Source: Pseudoxanthomonas sp. PXM02 (lineage in GTDB: Bacteria > Pseudomonadota > Gammaproteobacteria > Xanthomonadales > Xanthomonadaceae). Taken from it: DNA of 64,000 bases. The notes under the pieces were generated by a model. That model searched no databases, was not told the origin of the DNA, and was given only the letters and a program-made list of their open reading frames with translations. The stretch lies in contig NZ_JACVAK010000004.1 in assembly GCF_014851805.1 (NCBI RefSeq), positions 62,001-126,000 of the forward strand, written 5' to 3'. Both the position numbers and the translations under genes were made by a program. Of this stretch, positions 27,411 to 35,164 are shown piece by piece; positions within the stretch are counted from its first letter, which is position 1; the number at the start of each line of letters is the position of its first letter.

Positions 27411-27647
27411 TCAGACCTTTTCGCCGCGGGCGCGCAGCTCGGCCAGAACGGAGTCGATGCCGTTCTTGTCGATGGTGCGCAGGGCGTGCGCGGACACTTT
27501 CAGCTTGACCCAGCGGTTTTCGCTGGCGACCCAGAAGCGGCGCTCGTGCAGGTTGGGCAGGAAACGACGACGGGTCTTGTTGTTGGCGTGCGAGACGTTG
27601 TTACCGGTCTGCACACGCTTGCCGGTGACTTGGCATACGCGGGACAT
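27411..27647 (-). CDS. rpmB: 50S ribosomal protein L28
   Basis: 78 residues starting [21 protein letters not shown] large-subunit ribosomal protein with the conserved CQVTGKR and [13 protein letters not shown] segments. The start is the ATG at 27647; upstream in-frame codons are not conserved in the family. Followed by rpmG, the usual gammaproteobacterial order. Confidence 0.97.
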   Translation of the reverse strand: MSRVCQVTGKRVQTGNNVSHANNKTRRRFLPNLHERRFWVASENRWVKLKVSAHALRTIDKNGIDSVLAELRARGEKV

Positions 27648-27902
27648 ACGCACCTCGATAGGTAATTGTGTCGCCCATAGCCCGGGAGACGGCGGCCCGG
27701 CGGACGGCCTGCAAAGCAGGTCGGACACCACGCGATACGGTAGGTAAACCGCTGCGGACACAAGCCGGAATCGCGTTTCCGGCCGCAGATCCGGCAAGGC
27801 CGGACGCAGCGAGCCGCGCATTATGCCGATGTTTCCCTTGTGCCGCAACCACTTAGGGCAGATCCGCCCCTCCTACAAGGGCGCGGATGCGTGATCGGGG
27901 AA

Positions 27903-27920
27903 GGTGGGTCCGGGCCCACC
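27903..27920 (-). terminator. Possible terminator after the DUF885 gene
   Basis: GGTGGG and CCCACC arms around a 6-base loop, 6 bases after the DUF885 stop; only two T residues follow on the minus strand. Weak evidence. Confidence 0.35.
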
Positions 27921-27925
27921 CCGCC

Positions 27926-29698
27926 TCAGGGCGCGGCCGCCGCCGGCTTGGCCGGGCCGGCCTTGCTCTCGGCGATGAAGGCGCGGATCTGGCTTTCCAG
28001 CACCGGGAGGGTCACCGAGCCCTGCTTCAGCACGGCGTCGTGGAAGGCCTTCACGTCGAACTTCGGCCCCAGTGCCTGCTCGGCCTCGCCGCGCAGGCGG
28101 ACGATGGCGATCTCGCCCAGCTTGTAGCTCAGCGCCTGGGCCGGCCAGGAGATGTAACGGTCCACCTCGGTGGTGACCTCGTGCTCGGACAGGGCGGTGT
28201 GGTCGCGCAGGTAGGCCAGGGCCTGGTCGCGGGTCCAGCCCTTGTGGTGCACGCCGGTGTCGATGACCAGGCGGGTGGCGCGCCACATCTCGTAGGTCAG
28301 CCGGCCGAAGTCCTCGTAGGGCGTCTCGTAGATGCCCATCTCCTTGCCCAGCTTCTCGGTGTACAGCGCCCAGCCCTCGCCATAGGCGGAGATGTAGTTG
28401 TCGCGTCGGAAGGCGGGCTGCTCGCCCTGCTCCTGCGCCAGCGCGGCCTGCAGCGAGTGGCCCGGCGAGGACTCGTGGAGCGTCAGCGCCGGCAGGTTGT
28501 ACAGCGGACGCGAGGGCAGGTCGTAGGTGTTCAGCCAGTACGTGCCCAGGCCGCCACGGCCCGCGGTCCAGAACGGCGCGATGTCGGCCGGCACTTCGAC
28601 GATGGTGAAGCGCCCGCGCGGCAGCGTACCGATGTACTTGCCGACTTCGCCGTCGACGCGCTTGGAGATCCACGCGGCGCGGTCGAGCAATTGTTGCGGC
28701 GTCTTCGCGTAGAACTGCGGATCGGTGCGCAGGAAGGTCAGGAACTCGGCGAACGTGCCCTTGAAGCCGGTCTGCTTGATGACCTCCTGCATCTCGGCCT
28801 GGATGCGCGCCACTTCCTTCAGGCCGATCTGGTGGATCTGCTCGGCGCTGAGGTCGAGCGTGGTGTATTCGCGGATCTGCTGTGCGTAGAACGCCTTACC
28901 GCCGGGCATGGCTTCCGCCGCCAGCGTGGTGCGTGCCTGCGGCACGTACTCGCTGCGGAAGAAGGTCAGCAGCGTGCCGAACGCCGGCACCACCTGCTGG
29001 CTGATGGCATCACGCACTTCCTTGCGCAGCGCCTCCTGCTCCGCAGCGGGAATGCTGGCGGGCATCTTCTTGTAGGGCGCGTAGAACGTGGACTGTTCCG
29101 GATCCTTCAGATCCGCGACCGCGGCGATCGACACGTCGCGGCCGTCGAGCACCGCGCGCGGCACGGTGAAGCCGCGCTTCAGGCCGCTGCGCATGTTCGC
29201 GATGTGCTGGTCGAAGTAGCGCGGCACGTCGCGCAGGCGCGCGGCGTAGGCGCGGTAATCGTTCGCCGTCTTCATCGGGCGGCGCGCCATGAACGACAGG
29301 TTCGACCAGAACGACGAGTCCGAATTGAATGGCATCTCGTAGGCGCCCAGACGTACTTCGTCGACCAGGTTCTCGACCTGTGGGCGATAGATCGCCAGGT
29401 TGATGCGGTTTTCCGGCGACAGCGCCTTGGCGTCGATGCCGTCGAGGTCCTTCAGCACCTGCTCCCACACCTTCAACCGTGCCTGCTGCGCGTCGGCGCC
29501 GACGTCCGGCAGGCCGCGTTTGTCGCCGCTGGTGTCGGTGTCTTCGTCGGCCTGGCCGGTCTGCTCCTGGCGCCACTTCCACTCCTTCTCATACAAGGCC
29601 TGGAAGCGCTTGTCGGCATCGGACGGAGCGAAGGCGAGCGCGTGCAGCGGGGCGCAGGCGAGCAGGAGGGCGGCGGTGCGGAGGTTCAAGGCGTACAT
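27926..29698 (-). CDS. DUF885-family periplasmic putative metallo-hydrolase
   Basis: 590 residues with a signal peptide (MYALNLRTAALLLACAPLHALA). DUF885 proteins resemble gluzincin-fold peptidases. The motif HESSPGHSLQ at about 410-419 and the downstream SAYGEGWALYTEKLG are the family hallmarks, with His, His and Glu as likely zinc ligands and catalytic residues. Length matches the family. The C-terminus is Ala/Pro-rich. Function is probably peptide hydrolysis in the periplasm, by family inference only. Single gene, preceded by an inverted repeat and followed by a weak hairpin. Confidence 0.88.
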   Translation of the reverse strand: MYALNLRTAALLLACAPLHALAFAPSDADKRFQALYEKEWKWRQEQTGQADEDTDTSGDKRGLPDVGADAQQARLKVWEQVLKDLDGIDAKALSPENRINLAIYRPQVENLVDEVRLGAYEMPFNSDSSFWSNLSFMARRPMKTANDYRAYAARLRDVPRYFDQHIANMRSGLKRGFTVPRAVLDGRDVSIAAVADLKDPEQSTFYAPYKKMPASIPAAEQEALRKEVRDAISQQVVPAFGTLLTFFRSEYVPQARTTLAAEAMPGGKAFYAQQIREYTTLDLSAEQIHQIGLKEVARIQAEMQEVIKQTGFKGTFAEFLTFLRTDPQFYAKTPQQLLDRAAWISKRVDGEVGKYIGTLPRGRFTIVEVPADIAPFWTAGRGGLGTYWLNTYDLPSRPLYNLPALTLHESSPGHSLQAALAQEQGEQPAFRRDNYISAYGEGWALYTEKLGKEMGIYETPYEDFGRLTYEMWRATRLVIDTGVHHKGWTRDQALAYLRDHTALSEHEVTTEVDRYISWPAQALSYKLGEIAIVRLRGEAEQALGPKFDVKAFHDAVLKQGSVTLPVLESQIRAFIAESKAGPAKPAAAAP

Positions 29699-29766
29699 CC
29701 GGTGGAAGCGGAAACCGGATGGTAATGCAGGGCCGATGTGCCCGTCCGGGCGGTAACACCCGTCCT

Positions 29767-29846
29767 TGTGGGAGCGACGTAAGTCGCGATAGCGGTGAGG
29801 CAGACGCGCCGATCGGCAAAAGCTCGCGACTTACGTAGCTCCCACA
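29767..29846. repeat. Large inverted repeat (REP-like pair)
   Basis: A 23-nt arm beginning TGTGGGAGCGACGTAAG (29767-29789) and its complement ending GTAGCTCCCACA (29824-29846), with one mismatch and a 34-base spacer. TGTGGGAGC/GCTCCCACA elements of this kind are scattered through Xanthomonas and Stenotrophomonas genomes between genes. Lies between parB and the DUF885 gene. Confidence 0.7.
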
Positions 29847-29864
29847 GCCGGCATCCTGCGCGCG

Positions 29865-30761
29865 TCAGGCCTTCGGACGCAGGCGCTCGAGCACGCCGTC
29901 CAGCGTGTCCAAGTCGGTGTACTGGATGATCAGCTTGCCCTTGCCGCCGCGGCCGTGGGCGATGGTGACGCGGGTGCCGAGGCTCTCGGACAGTTCGGTC
30001 TCCAGCGAGGCGATGTCGGGCTGAGGCGCAGCCTTGGTCGGCTTGGCTTTCTTGCCGGTGACCGGCACCTTGCCCGCGGCGAATTGCTGCGCGCGGTGCT
30101 CGACTTCGCGCACCGACCAGCCCTGTTCGGCCGCATCGGACGCCAGCTTGCTGGCCAGGTCCGGCGACAGTGTCAGCAATGCACGTGCGTGGCCCATTTC
30201 CAGACGACGCGCTTCCAGCAGCGCGCGGATCGCCGGCGGCAGTTCCAGCAGGCGCAGCAGGTTGGACACGGCGGCGCGCGACCGGCCGACGGCTTCCGCC
30301 GCTTCGGCGTGGGTCAGCGAGAATTCGTTGATCAGCCGCTGCAGCGATTGCGCTTCTTCCAGCGGATTGAGGTCTTCGCGCTGGATGTTCTCGATCAGCG
30401 CCATCGCGATGACGGTGCGGTCGTCCAGTTCGCGCACGACCACCGGCACTTCGGCCAGGCCAGCTTCCTGCGAGGCGCGCCAGCGGCGTTCGCCGGCGAC
30501 GATCTCGAACTTGCCCGGCGACAGCTCGCGCACGACGATCGGCTGGATCACGCCCTGCGCCTTGATCGATTCCGCCAGCTCGGTGAGCTTGGAGGCATCC
30601 ATCTGCATGCGCGGCTGGTACTTTCCCGGTTGCAGCTGCTGCACCGGCAACGTGCGCAGCGCTTCGCCCGGCTGGGCTTCCGGCGGCGGCGTCTCGGCGG
30701 CCTTCGGGCCGAGCAGGGCTTCCAGTCCGCGACCCAGGCCGCGTTTCTTCGGGGCGCTCAT
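29865..30761 (-). CDS. parB: Chromosome-partitioning protein ParB
   Basis: 298-residue CTP-dependent DNA clamp that binds parS sites. The start region MSAPKKRGLGRGLEALLG is typical. The ParB/Srx domain includes VQQLQPGKYQPR and IVAGERRWRASQEAGL, followed by the helix-turn-helix region FSLTHAEAAEAVGRSRAAVSNLLRLL. The C-terminal dimerisation domain ends in RVTIAHGRGGKGKLIIQYT. Start ATG overlaps the stop of parA by one base (TGATG), so translation is coupled. No parS palindrome was found in the window. Confidence 0.97.
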   Translation of the reverse strand: MSAPKKRGLGRGLEALLGPKAAETPPPEAQPGEALRTLPVQQLQPGKYQPRMQMDASKLTELAESIKAQGVIQPIVVRELSPGKFEIVAGERRWRASQEAGLAEVPVVVRELDDRTVIAMALIENIQREDLNPLEEAQSLQRLINEFSLTHAEAAEAVGRSRAAVSNLLRLLELPPAIRALLEARRLEMGHARALLTLSPDLASKLASDAAEQGWSVREVEHRAQQFAAGKVPVTGKKAKPTKAAPQPDIASLETELSESLGTRVTIAHGRGGKGKLIIQYTDLDTLDGVLERLRPKA

Positions 30762-31558
30762 CACGCGTGCTCCATGTGCTTCTGTTGCTTCTTGCGGTCG
30801 GCCGCGCGGCGCAGGATCTCGCCGGCCAGGCCCAGGTAGGCCACGCCGCCGCGCGAGGCGCGGTCGTAGCCGACGATGCTCTGGCCGTGGCTGGGCGCCT
30901 CGGCCACGCGCACGTTGCGCGGCACGATGGTGCGGAACACCTTGTCGCCGAAATGCGTGGTCAGTTCGCCGGAGACGGCGTTGGCCAGGTTGTTACGGAT
31001 GTCGAACATCGTGCGCAGCACGCCTTCGATCTCCAGGCCGGGATTCAGGCGCGCGCGCAGCGCGTCGATGGTTTCCATCAGCGCCGACAGGCCTTCCAGC
31101 GCGTAGTACTCGCACTGCATCGGCACCAGCACCGAGTCGGCCGCGGTCAGCGCATTGAGCGTGAGCAGCGACAGCGCCGGCGGGCAGTCGATGATGATGA
31201 AATCGTAGTCGCCACGCAGCGGTTGCAGCGCGCTCTTCAGACGCTGCTCGCGACCGTCGGATTCCATCAGCTGGATTTCCGCCGCGGTCAGGTCGATGTT
31301 GCCCGGCATCAGGTCGAAGCCTTCGGCCGTGGTCACCACCGCCGCCTTCGCTTCCACCTCGCCCAGCAGCACGTCGCAGGTCGAGGCCTCGACCTCGCGC
31401 TTGTCCACGCCGCTGCCCATCGTCGCGTTGCCCTGCGCATCCAGGTCGACCAGCAGCACCCGCTGCGGCGCGCGCGCGAGCGCGGCGGCCAGGTTCACGG
31501 CGGTGGTGGTCTTGCCGACACCGCCTTTCTGGTTGGCAATGGCAATGATGCGGGCCAT
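30761..31558 (-). CDS. parA: Chromosome-partitioning ATPase ParA
   Basis: 265 residues. The deviant Walker A motif ANQKGGVGKTTTAVNL lies at residues 7-22, Walker B DFIIIDCPPAL near 131, and ParA-type segments LLVDLDAQGNATMGSG and RTMFDIRNNLANAVS. Drives segregation of the chromosome origin with ParB. In an operon with parB; upstream lies rsmG with a 185-base gap containing a hairpin. Confidence 0.97.
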   Translation of the reverse strand: MARIIAIANQKGGVGKTTTAVNLAAALARAPQRVLLVDLDAQGNATMGSGVDKREVEASTCDVLLGEVEAKAAVVTTAEGFDLMPGNIDLTAAEIQLMESDGREQRLKSALQPLRGDYDFIIIDCPPALSLLTLNALTAADSVLVPMQCEYYALEGLSALMETIDALRARLNPGLEIEGVLRTMFDIRNNLANAVSGELTTHFGDKVFRTIVPRNVRVAEAPSHGQSIVGYDRASRGGVAYLGLAGEILRRAADRKKQQKHMEHA

Positions 31559-31717
31559 GCGAGGGCGCCTTATCGGATACGGGGTGAGGGGGGATTATGC
31601 GGGCTCGGGAGCGGGCGTGCGAAATCATCCCAACGGACGCGCGGGCTGCGTCCGGTCATCGGGCCGCGTTCCCCAACGACGACCCCGAGGGGCGCTCAGT
31701 CATATCAAGGAGTTACG

Positions 31718-31742
31718 CCGCGCGCACCGGTGCGGTGCGCGG
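31718..31742 (-). terminator. GC-rich hairpin at the end of rsmG
   Basis: CCGCGCACC on the minus strand pairs with GGTGCGCG just past the rsmG stop. No T tract follows, so it may be a weak terminator separating rsmG from parAB. Confidence 0.35.
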
Positions 31743-31743
31743 T

Positions 31744-32400
31744 TCAGTCGCGGCGAACGACGACCATGTGCCGTTCGCCGACCAGGCCCGGCACGGTGAG
31801 GGGCTCGATGGTGGCCACCGACCAGCCGGCAGGCAGGGCGGCGATCTCTTCGTCGGGTCGCACGCCCTTCATCGCCAGCAGCGCGCCACCGGGCTTCAGC
31901 AGATGACCGCCGACCTCGATGATGCCGGCGAGCACGTCGAGTGCGCGCGCAGTGAGCGCGTCGTAGGCCTGCGGTTCGTCGAGTGCTTCGGCACGCGATT
32001 CCGCCACGCGCGCGTTGTCCAGTTTCAGCGTGCGCACCGCTTCGCGCAGGAAGCGCGCCTTCTTGCCGTTGCTCTCCACCAGCGTGACGCGCAGGCCGGG
32101 TTTGGCGATCGCCAGCGGAATGCCGGGCAGGCCGGGGCCGGTACCGAGGTCGGCCAACGCACCGCCACCGGCGGCGAGATCGTCGACGAACGGATGCATC
32201 GCCAGCGAGTCCAGCAGATGGCGCGTGACCATCTCGCGCGGGTCGCGGATCGCGGTGAGGTTGTAGGTCTTGTTCCAGCGGTCGAGCAGGGCCAGGTAGG
32301 CCAGCAGGCGCGGCGCCAGCGCGTCGGCATCGAGGCCGAGTGCGGCAAGCCCGTGGTGCAGGGTGTCGCGCAGGTCGGCGGGAAAGGCGGTGTCGTTCAT
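31744..32400 (-). CDS. rsmG: 16S rRNA (guanine-527-N7) methyltransferase
   Basis: 218-residue SAM-dependent methyltransferase that modifies G527 of 16S rRNA. SAM-binding motif [16 protein letters not shown] is at about 67-82, with the family segments [17 protein letters not shown] and HLLDSLA near the N-terminus. ATG 32400 ([12 protein letters not shown]) gives the usual length; the frame extends upstream only as antisense of the neighbour. Separated by 7 bases from the upstream phosphopantetheinyl transferase gene. Located next to parAB, the usual gidB neighbourhood. Confidence 0.95.
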   Translation of the reverse strand: MNDTAFPADLRDTLHHGLAALGLDADALAPRLLAYLALLDRWNKTYNLTAIRDPREMVTRHLLDSLAMHPFVDDLAAGGGALADLGTGPGLPGIPLAIAKPGLRVTLVESNGKKARFLREAVRTLKLDNARVAESRAEALDEPQAYDALTARALDVLAGIIEVGGHLLKPGGALLAMKGVRPDEEIAALPAGWSVATIEPLTVPGLVGERHMVVVRRD

Positions 32401-32407
32401 CGCGGCA

Positions 32408-33022
32408 TTATCGCAGGCCTTCGCGCCGGCCCCGCGGGTGCCAGGCCAGCGCGGCGCGATAGTCCGGTTGCGGTGCCCACTCGTGCAGGCGCCAGTCGTC
32501 GGGTCGGCCCAGCCCCGGATCGCACGCCACCAGGCGGGGAGATCCGTCGCCGAGCGCCACATGGAAGCGGTGCAGGCCGAAGGAAATGCCCTGGCCGTGC
32601 GTCTTCAGCACCGCCTCCTTGCAGCACCACAGGCGCACGAAGGCCAGCAGGCGCGCATCGTCGTCGACCGCGCGCAGCCACGCGATCTCTTCGGGGTGGT
32701 AGAAGCGCTCGGCGACTTCCATCGCGCGCGGGCGCGGGCGCAGGCGTTCGATGTCCACGCCCAGTTCCACGTCTTCGCCCAGCGCCAGCAGCAGCGCGTC
32801 GCCGCTGTGGCTCCAGCCGGTCTCCAGGTGATGCAGCGGCGCGATGAAATGCGGCCGCCCCTGTGCGTCACGGGTGATCGGCAGGGCATGCGGCGGCTGT
32901 GCGAGGACCTGTGCAAGCTTTTCGCGGGCAGAGGGTTCGCCGCGCTGACGGGCGGCGTGCGGCAGCAGCCAGAGCGACACATCGTCGAGCCGCCAATCTG
33001 CGGGGGCGTCACGCCAGTTCAC
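32408..33022 (-). CDS. 4'-phosphopantetheinyl transferase, Sfp superfamily
   Basis: 204 residues. The Mg/CoA-binding motifs GVDIERL (88-94) and [15 protein letters not shown] (132-146) define Sfp-type enzymes that attach phosphopantetheine to carrier proteins of fatty acid, polyketide or peptide synthases. In xanthomonads such enzymes serve siderophore, albicidin-type or xanthomonadin-linked carrier proteins, but no carrier gene is in this window. Stop is 7 bases before the rsmG start. The N-terminal 10 residues are unusual but no better start is visible. Confidence 0.9.
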   Translation of the reverse strand: MNWRDAPADWRLDDVSLWLLPHAARQRGEPSAREKLAQVLAQPPHALPITRDAQGRPHFIAPLHHLETGWSHSGDALLLALGEDVELGVDIERLRPRPRAMEVAERFYHPEEIAWLRAVDDDARLLAFVRLWCCKEAVLKTHGQGISFGLHRFHVALGDGSPRLVACDPGLGRPDDWRLHEWAPQPDYRAALAWHPRGRREGLR

Positions 33023-33196
33023 GTTCGGGCATCCGTCGCGTGGTGCGGCACAGCGTGCATGCCCGCAGGGTTGGCGTTATGAAACGCAGGCACGGACGCT
33101 TCCCCCATGTGGAATAACGACGGCTTCACGTCGTAGGTCGAAGATTCAAGCGTGCCCCGCGTCGTGGGGCCTTGTCCATTCAAGGGAGGAAGCGTC

Positions 33197-33463
33197 ATGA
33201 GTCCTACAGGTATTCTGATCTATCTGATCGTGGGTGGCATCGCCGGTTGGCTGGCCAGCATCGTGATGAAGCGCGACGGGTCGCAAGGCATCATCCTGAA
33301 TGTGGTGGTCGGCATCATCGGTGGTTTCCTCGGCGGCTGGTTGCTGCCGACGCTGGGACTTGGACTTGGTGGCGGCTGGGTCGGCTTCCTGATCACCGCG
33401 TTCATCGGCGCCGTGGTCCTGCTGCTGATCGTCAACCTGTTCACCCGCGGTCGCGCGAGGTAG
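33197..33463 (+). CDS. GlsB/YeaQ/YmgE-family small membrane protein (stress-associated)
   Basis: 88 residues, three hydrophobic helices. GIAGWLASIVMKRDGSQGII and GFLGGWLLPTLGLGLGGGW carry the family's glycine-zipper-like pattern and the GW-x-A-S motif. Transglycosylase-associated (TAG) family, often induced by envelope or acid stress. ATG 33197 follows a GGGAGGA ribosome-binding site 8 bases upstream. A bidirectional terminator follows. Confidence 0.92.
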   Translation: MSPTGILIYLIVGGIAGWLASIVMKRDGSQGIILNVVVGIIGGFLGGWLLPTLGLGLGGGWVGFLITAFIGAVVLLLIVNLFTRGRAR

Positions 33464-33496
33464 CGGTCCCGCCGCGCTCTACCTGCAGCGCGATGG

Positions 33497-33525
33497 AAAG
33501 GGCCCGATCATCCGGGCCTTTTCCT
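33497..33525. terminator. Bidirectional terminator between convergent genes
   Basis: AAGG(G)CCCG-ATCAT-CGGGCCTT with one bulged G, then TTTTCC on the plus strand and a matching AAAG lead on the other strand. It serves the GlsB-like gene and perhaps the convergent secreted protein gene. Confidence 0.75.
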
Positions 33526-33532
33526 TATCGCG

Positions 33533-34141
33533 TCAGTGCGCGGGTCTGTCCGCCACGATCCGCGTGTAGACGACCGCATCGTCGTCCTCGGATGCGGCGC
33601 TTTCCATCGGTGACTCTCCGGACGGCACGTTGCGGACATAGTGCTCGGCACGGCGGTAGTGGTCCGCGTCATCGAACGCCAGCCAGAAACGGTGCTGATG
33701 GCTGCGATCCGCCACCTGCAGGTTGGTCCCGTCGACGAACTCGAAGCGATAGCGACCCTCTTCATCGATCCCCTCGAAGCGCAGTCTCGGCTGGTTGCCC
33801 TGCGGGCAATAGTGCGTCGCCAACAGGCGGTCGCCGTCCAGCGCATAGAGCGTCATCGACTCGCGCGTGGGCGACAGGGTCCAGGTTTCCACCAGCGTGC
33901 TGCCGCCAGCGGTGAGCCGGTAGCTGACCGTGTGTTCCCTGCCGCTGGGAAATACGCCGCGCCACTCCCCGACAAGGGATTTGAGTTGAGCGAACGCAGC
34001 CTGCGCCGGGGTGTCGTCCGCGATGGCCGGGAGCGGCCATGAGAACGCGATGAGTGCCGTACAGAGCGCGCGACGGACGCGGATCGACAACGGTGTGGCA
34101 ATGGCGCGGTCCGGAGCGGCCGCACGCGGAAAGCGATGCAT
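33533..34141 (-). CDS. Hypothetical secreted protein, THAP4/lipocalin-like features possible
   Basis: 202 residues with an N-terminal basic lead and a hydrophobic signal (RALCTALIAFSWPLPAIA). The mature part is beta-rich: LKSLVGEWRGVFPSGREHTVSYRLTAGGSTLVETW and MTLYALDGDRLLATHYCPQGNQPRLRFEG resemble the small beta-barrel of DUF1579/lipocalin-like proteins (typical 'VG.W.G' opening, 'E.WT' strand). Ligand and role unknown. Start at ATG 34141; a shorter start inside the N-terminus is possible. Single gene. Confidence 0.65.
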   Translation of the reverse strand: MHRFPRAAAPDRAIATPLSIRVRRALCTALIAFSWPLPAIADDTPAQAAFAQLKSLVGEWRGVFPSGREHTVSYRLTAGGSTLVETWTLSPTRESMTLYALDGDRLLATHYCPQGNQPRLRFEGIDEEGRYRFEFVDGTNLQVADRSHQHRFWLAFDDADHYRRAEHYVRNVPSGESPMESAASEDDDAVVYTRIVADRPAH

Positions 34142-34278
34142 GAAGGTCCTTGTGGGTGCTGCCTCAGTGGCCGTGGCAGCGTAGTGCGGGACCCGCTGTG
34201 AGATGACGGCGTCGGCGTTCGTCCTGGCGACGCACAGCCACTCTTCGTCGCAAACGTGGCGAGGCGCAGTGCTTCCGA

Positions 34279-35049
34279 TCAGCCGCCCAGCCGCACCCAC
34301 GCCGGTGCGTGGTCGCTGGGGCGATCCCAGGTGCGCGGCTCGCGATCGATGCCGGATTCGACCGCACTCGCACGCAGCGCATCGGACACCAGCGTCAGGT
34401 CGATGCGCAGTCCCAGGTTGCGGCGCAGGCCGCCCATCCGGTAATCCCACCAGCTGTAGACGTTGGCTTCGTCGCTGTGCAGGCGGAAGGCATCGTGCAG
34501 TCCAAGGCCGTAGAGGCGCTGCAGCGCCGCGCGCTCGGCGGTGGAGGTGAGAATGTGGTCGTCGTTCCAGACCTTGGGGTCGAACACGTCGCGGTCGTCG
34601 GGTGCGATGTTGAAGTCGCCCATCACCACCAGCTTCGGATGCGCCTGCAGTTCGTCGGCGATCCAGTCGTGCACGGCGTCCAGCCAGCGCAGCTTGTAGG
34701 CGTACTTGTCGGTGCCGACGTCCTGGCCGTTGACCACGTACAGGTTGATGATGCGTACATCGCCGACGGTCGCGGCGATCACGCGCTTCTGCTCGTCCTC
34801 GAACCCGGGAATGCCGATGTGCACATCGCTGATCGGCTCGCGCGACAGCAGTGCCACGCCGTTGTAGGTCTTCTGCCCGGCGAACACGCTGCGGTAGCCC
34901 GCTTCCGCCAGTGCGGTATCGGGGAAGCGGTGGTCCTCCAGCTTCGTCTCCTGCAGGCCGACGACGTCCGGTGCGAACGTGCCCAGCCACTGCGTGAGGT
35001 GCGGCAGGCGCACGTTGAGCGAATTGACGTTCCAGCTGGCGATGCGCAT
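34279..35049 (-). CDS. xthA: Exodeoxyribonuclease III / AP endonuclease
   Basis: 256 residues of the exonuclease-endonuclease-phosphatase fold. It cleaves at abasic sites and removes 3' blocks. Motifs: MRIASWNVNSLNVRLPHL, VGLQETKLED, YGVALLS-like NGVALLSREP, LVVMGDFNIAPDDRDV, YSWWDYR and the C-terminal RPSDHAPAWV (catalytic Asp-His). Normal family length. The start is the conserved MRIASWNVN. Confidence 0.96.
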   Translation of the reverse strand: MRIASWNVNSLNVRLPHLTQWLGTFAPDVVGLQETKLEDHRFPDTALAEAGYRSVFAGQKTYNGVALLSREPISDVHIGIPGFEDEQKRVIAATVGDVRIINLYVVNGQDVGTDKYAYKLRWLDAVHDWIADELQAHPKLVVMGDFNIAPDDRDVFDPKVWNDDHILTSTAERAALQRLYGLGLHDAFRLHSDEANVYSWWDYRMGGLRRNLGLRIDLTLVSDALRASAVESGIDREPRTWDRPSDHAPAWVRLGG

Positions 35050-35125
35050 GTTCGTTGTCAGTGTGCCCGGGACGAGGCGTGAGTCCGCGGGCGCATCTTA
35101 CCGCGCATCACTTCCGGCGAGCGGC

Positions 35126-35150
35126 GGGCTGGCCCACGTGGGGCCAGCCC
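35126..35150. terminator. Hairpin after the TonB-dependent receptor gene
   Basis: GGGCTGGCCC-ACGT-GGGGCCAGCCC, a stem of about 9 bp, 15 bases past the receptor stop. It lacks a T tract on the minus strand, so terminator activity is uncertain. Confidence 0.45.
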
Positions 35151-35164
35151 TTCCACTCAATGCC

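Noticed and set aside
29865-31558. parS centromere sites near parAB
   Set aside because: No TGTTNCACGTGNAACA-like palindrome seen in the intergenic regions.
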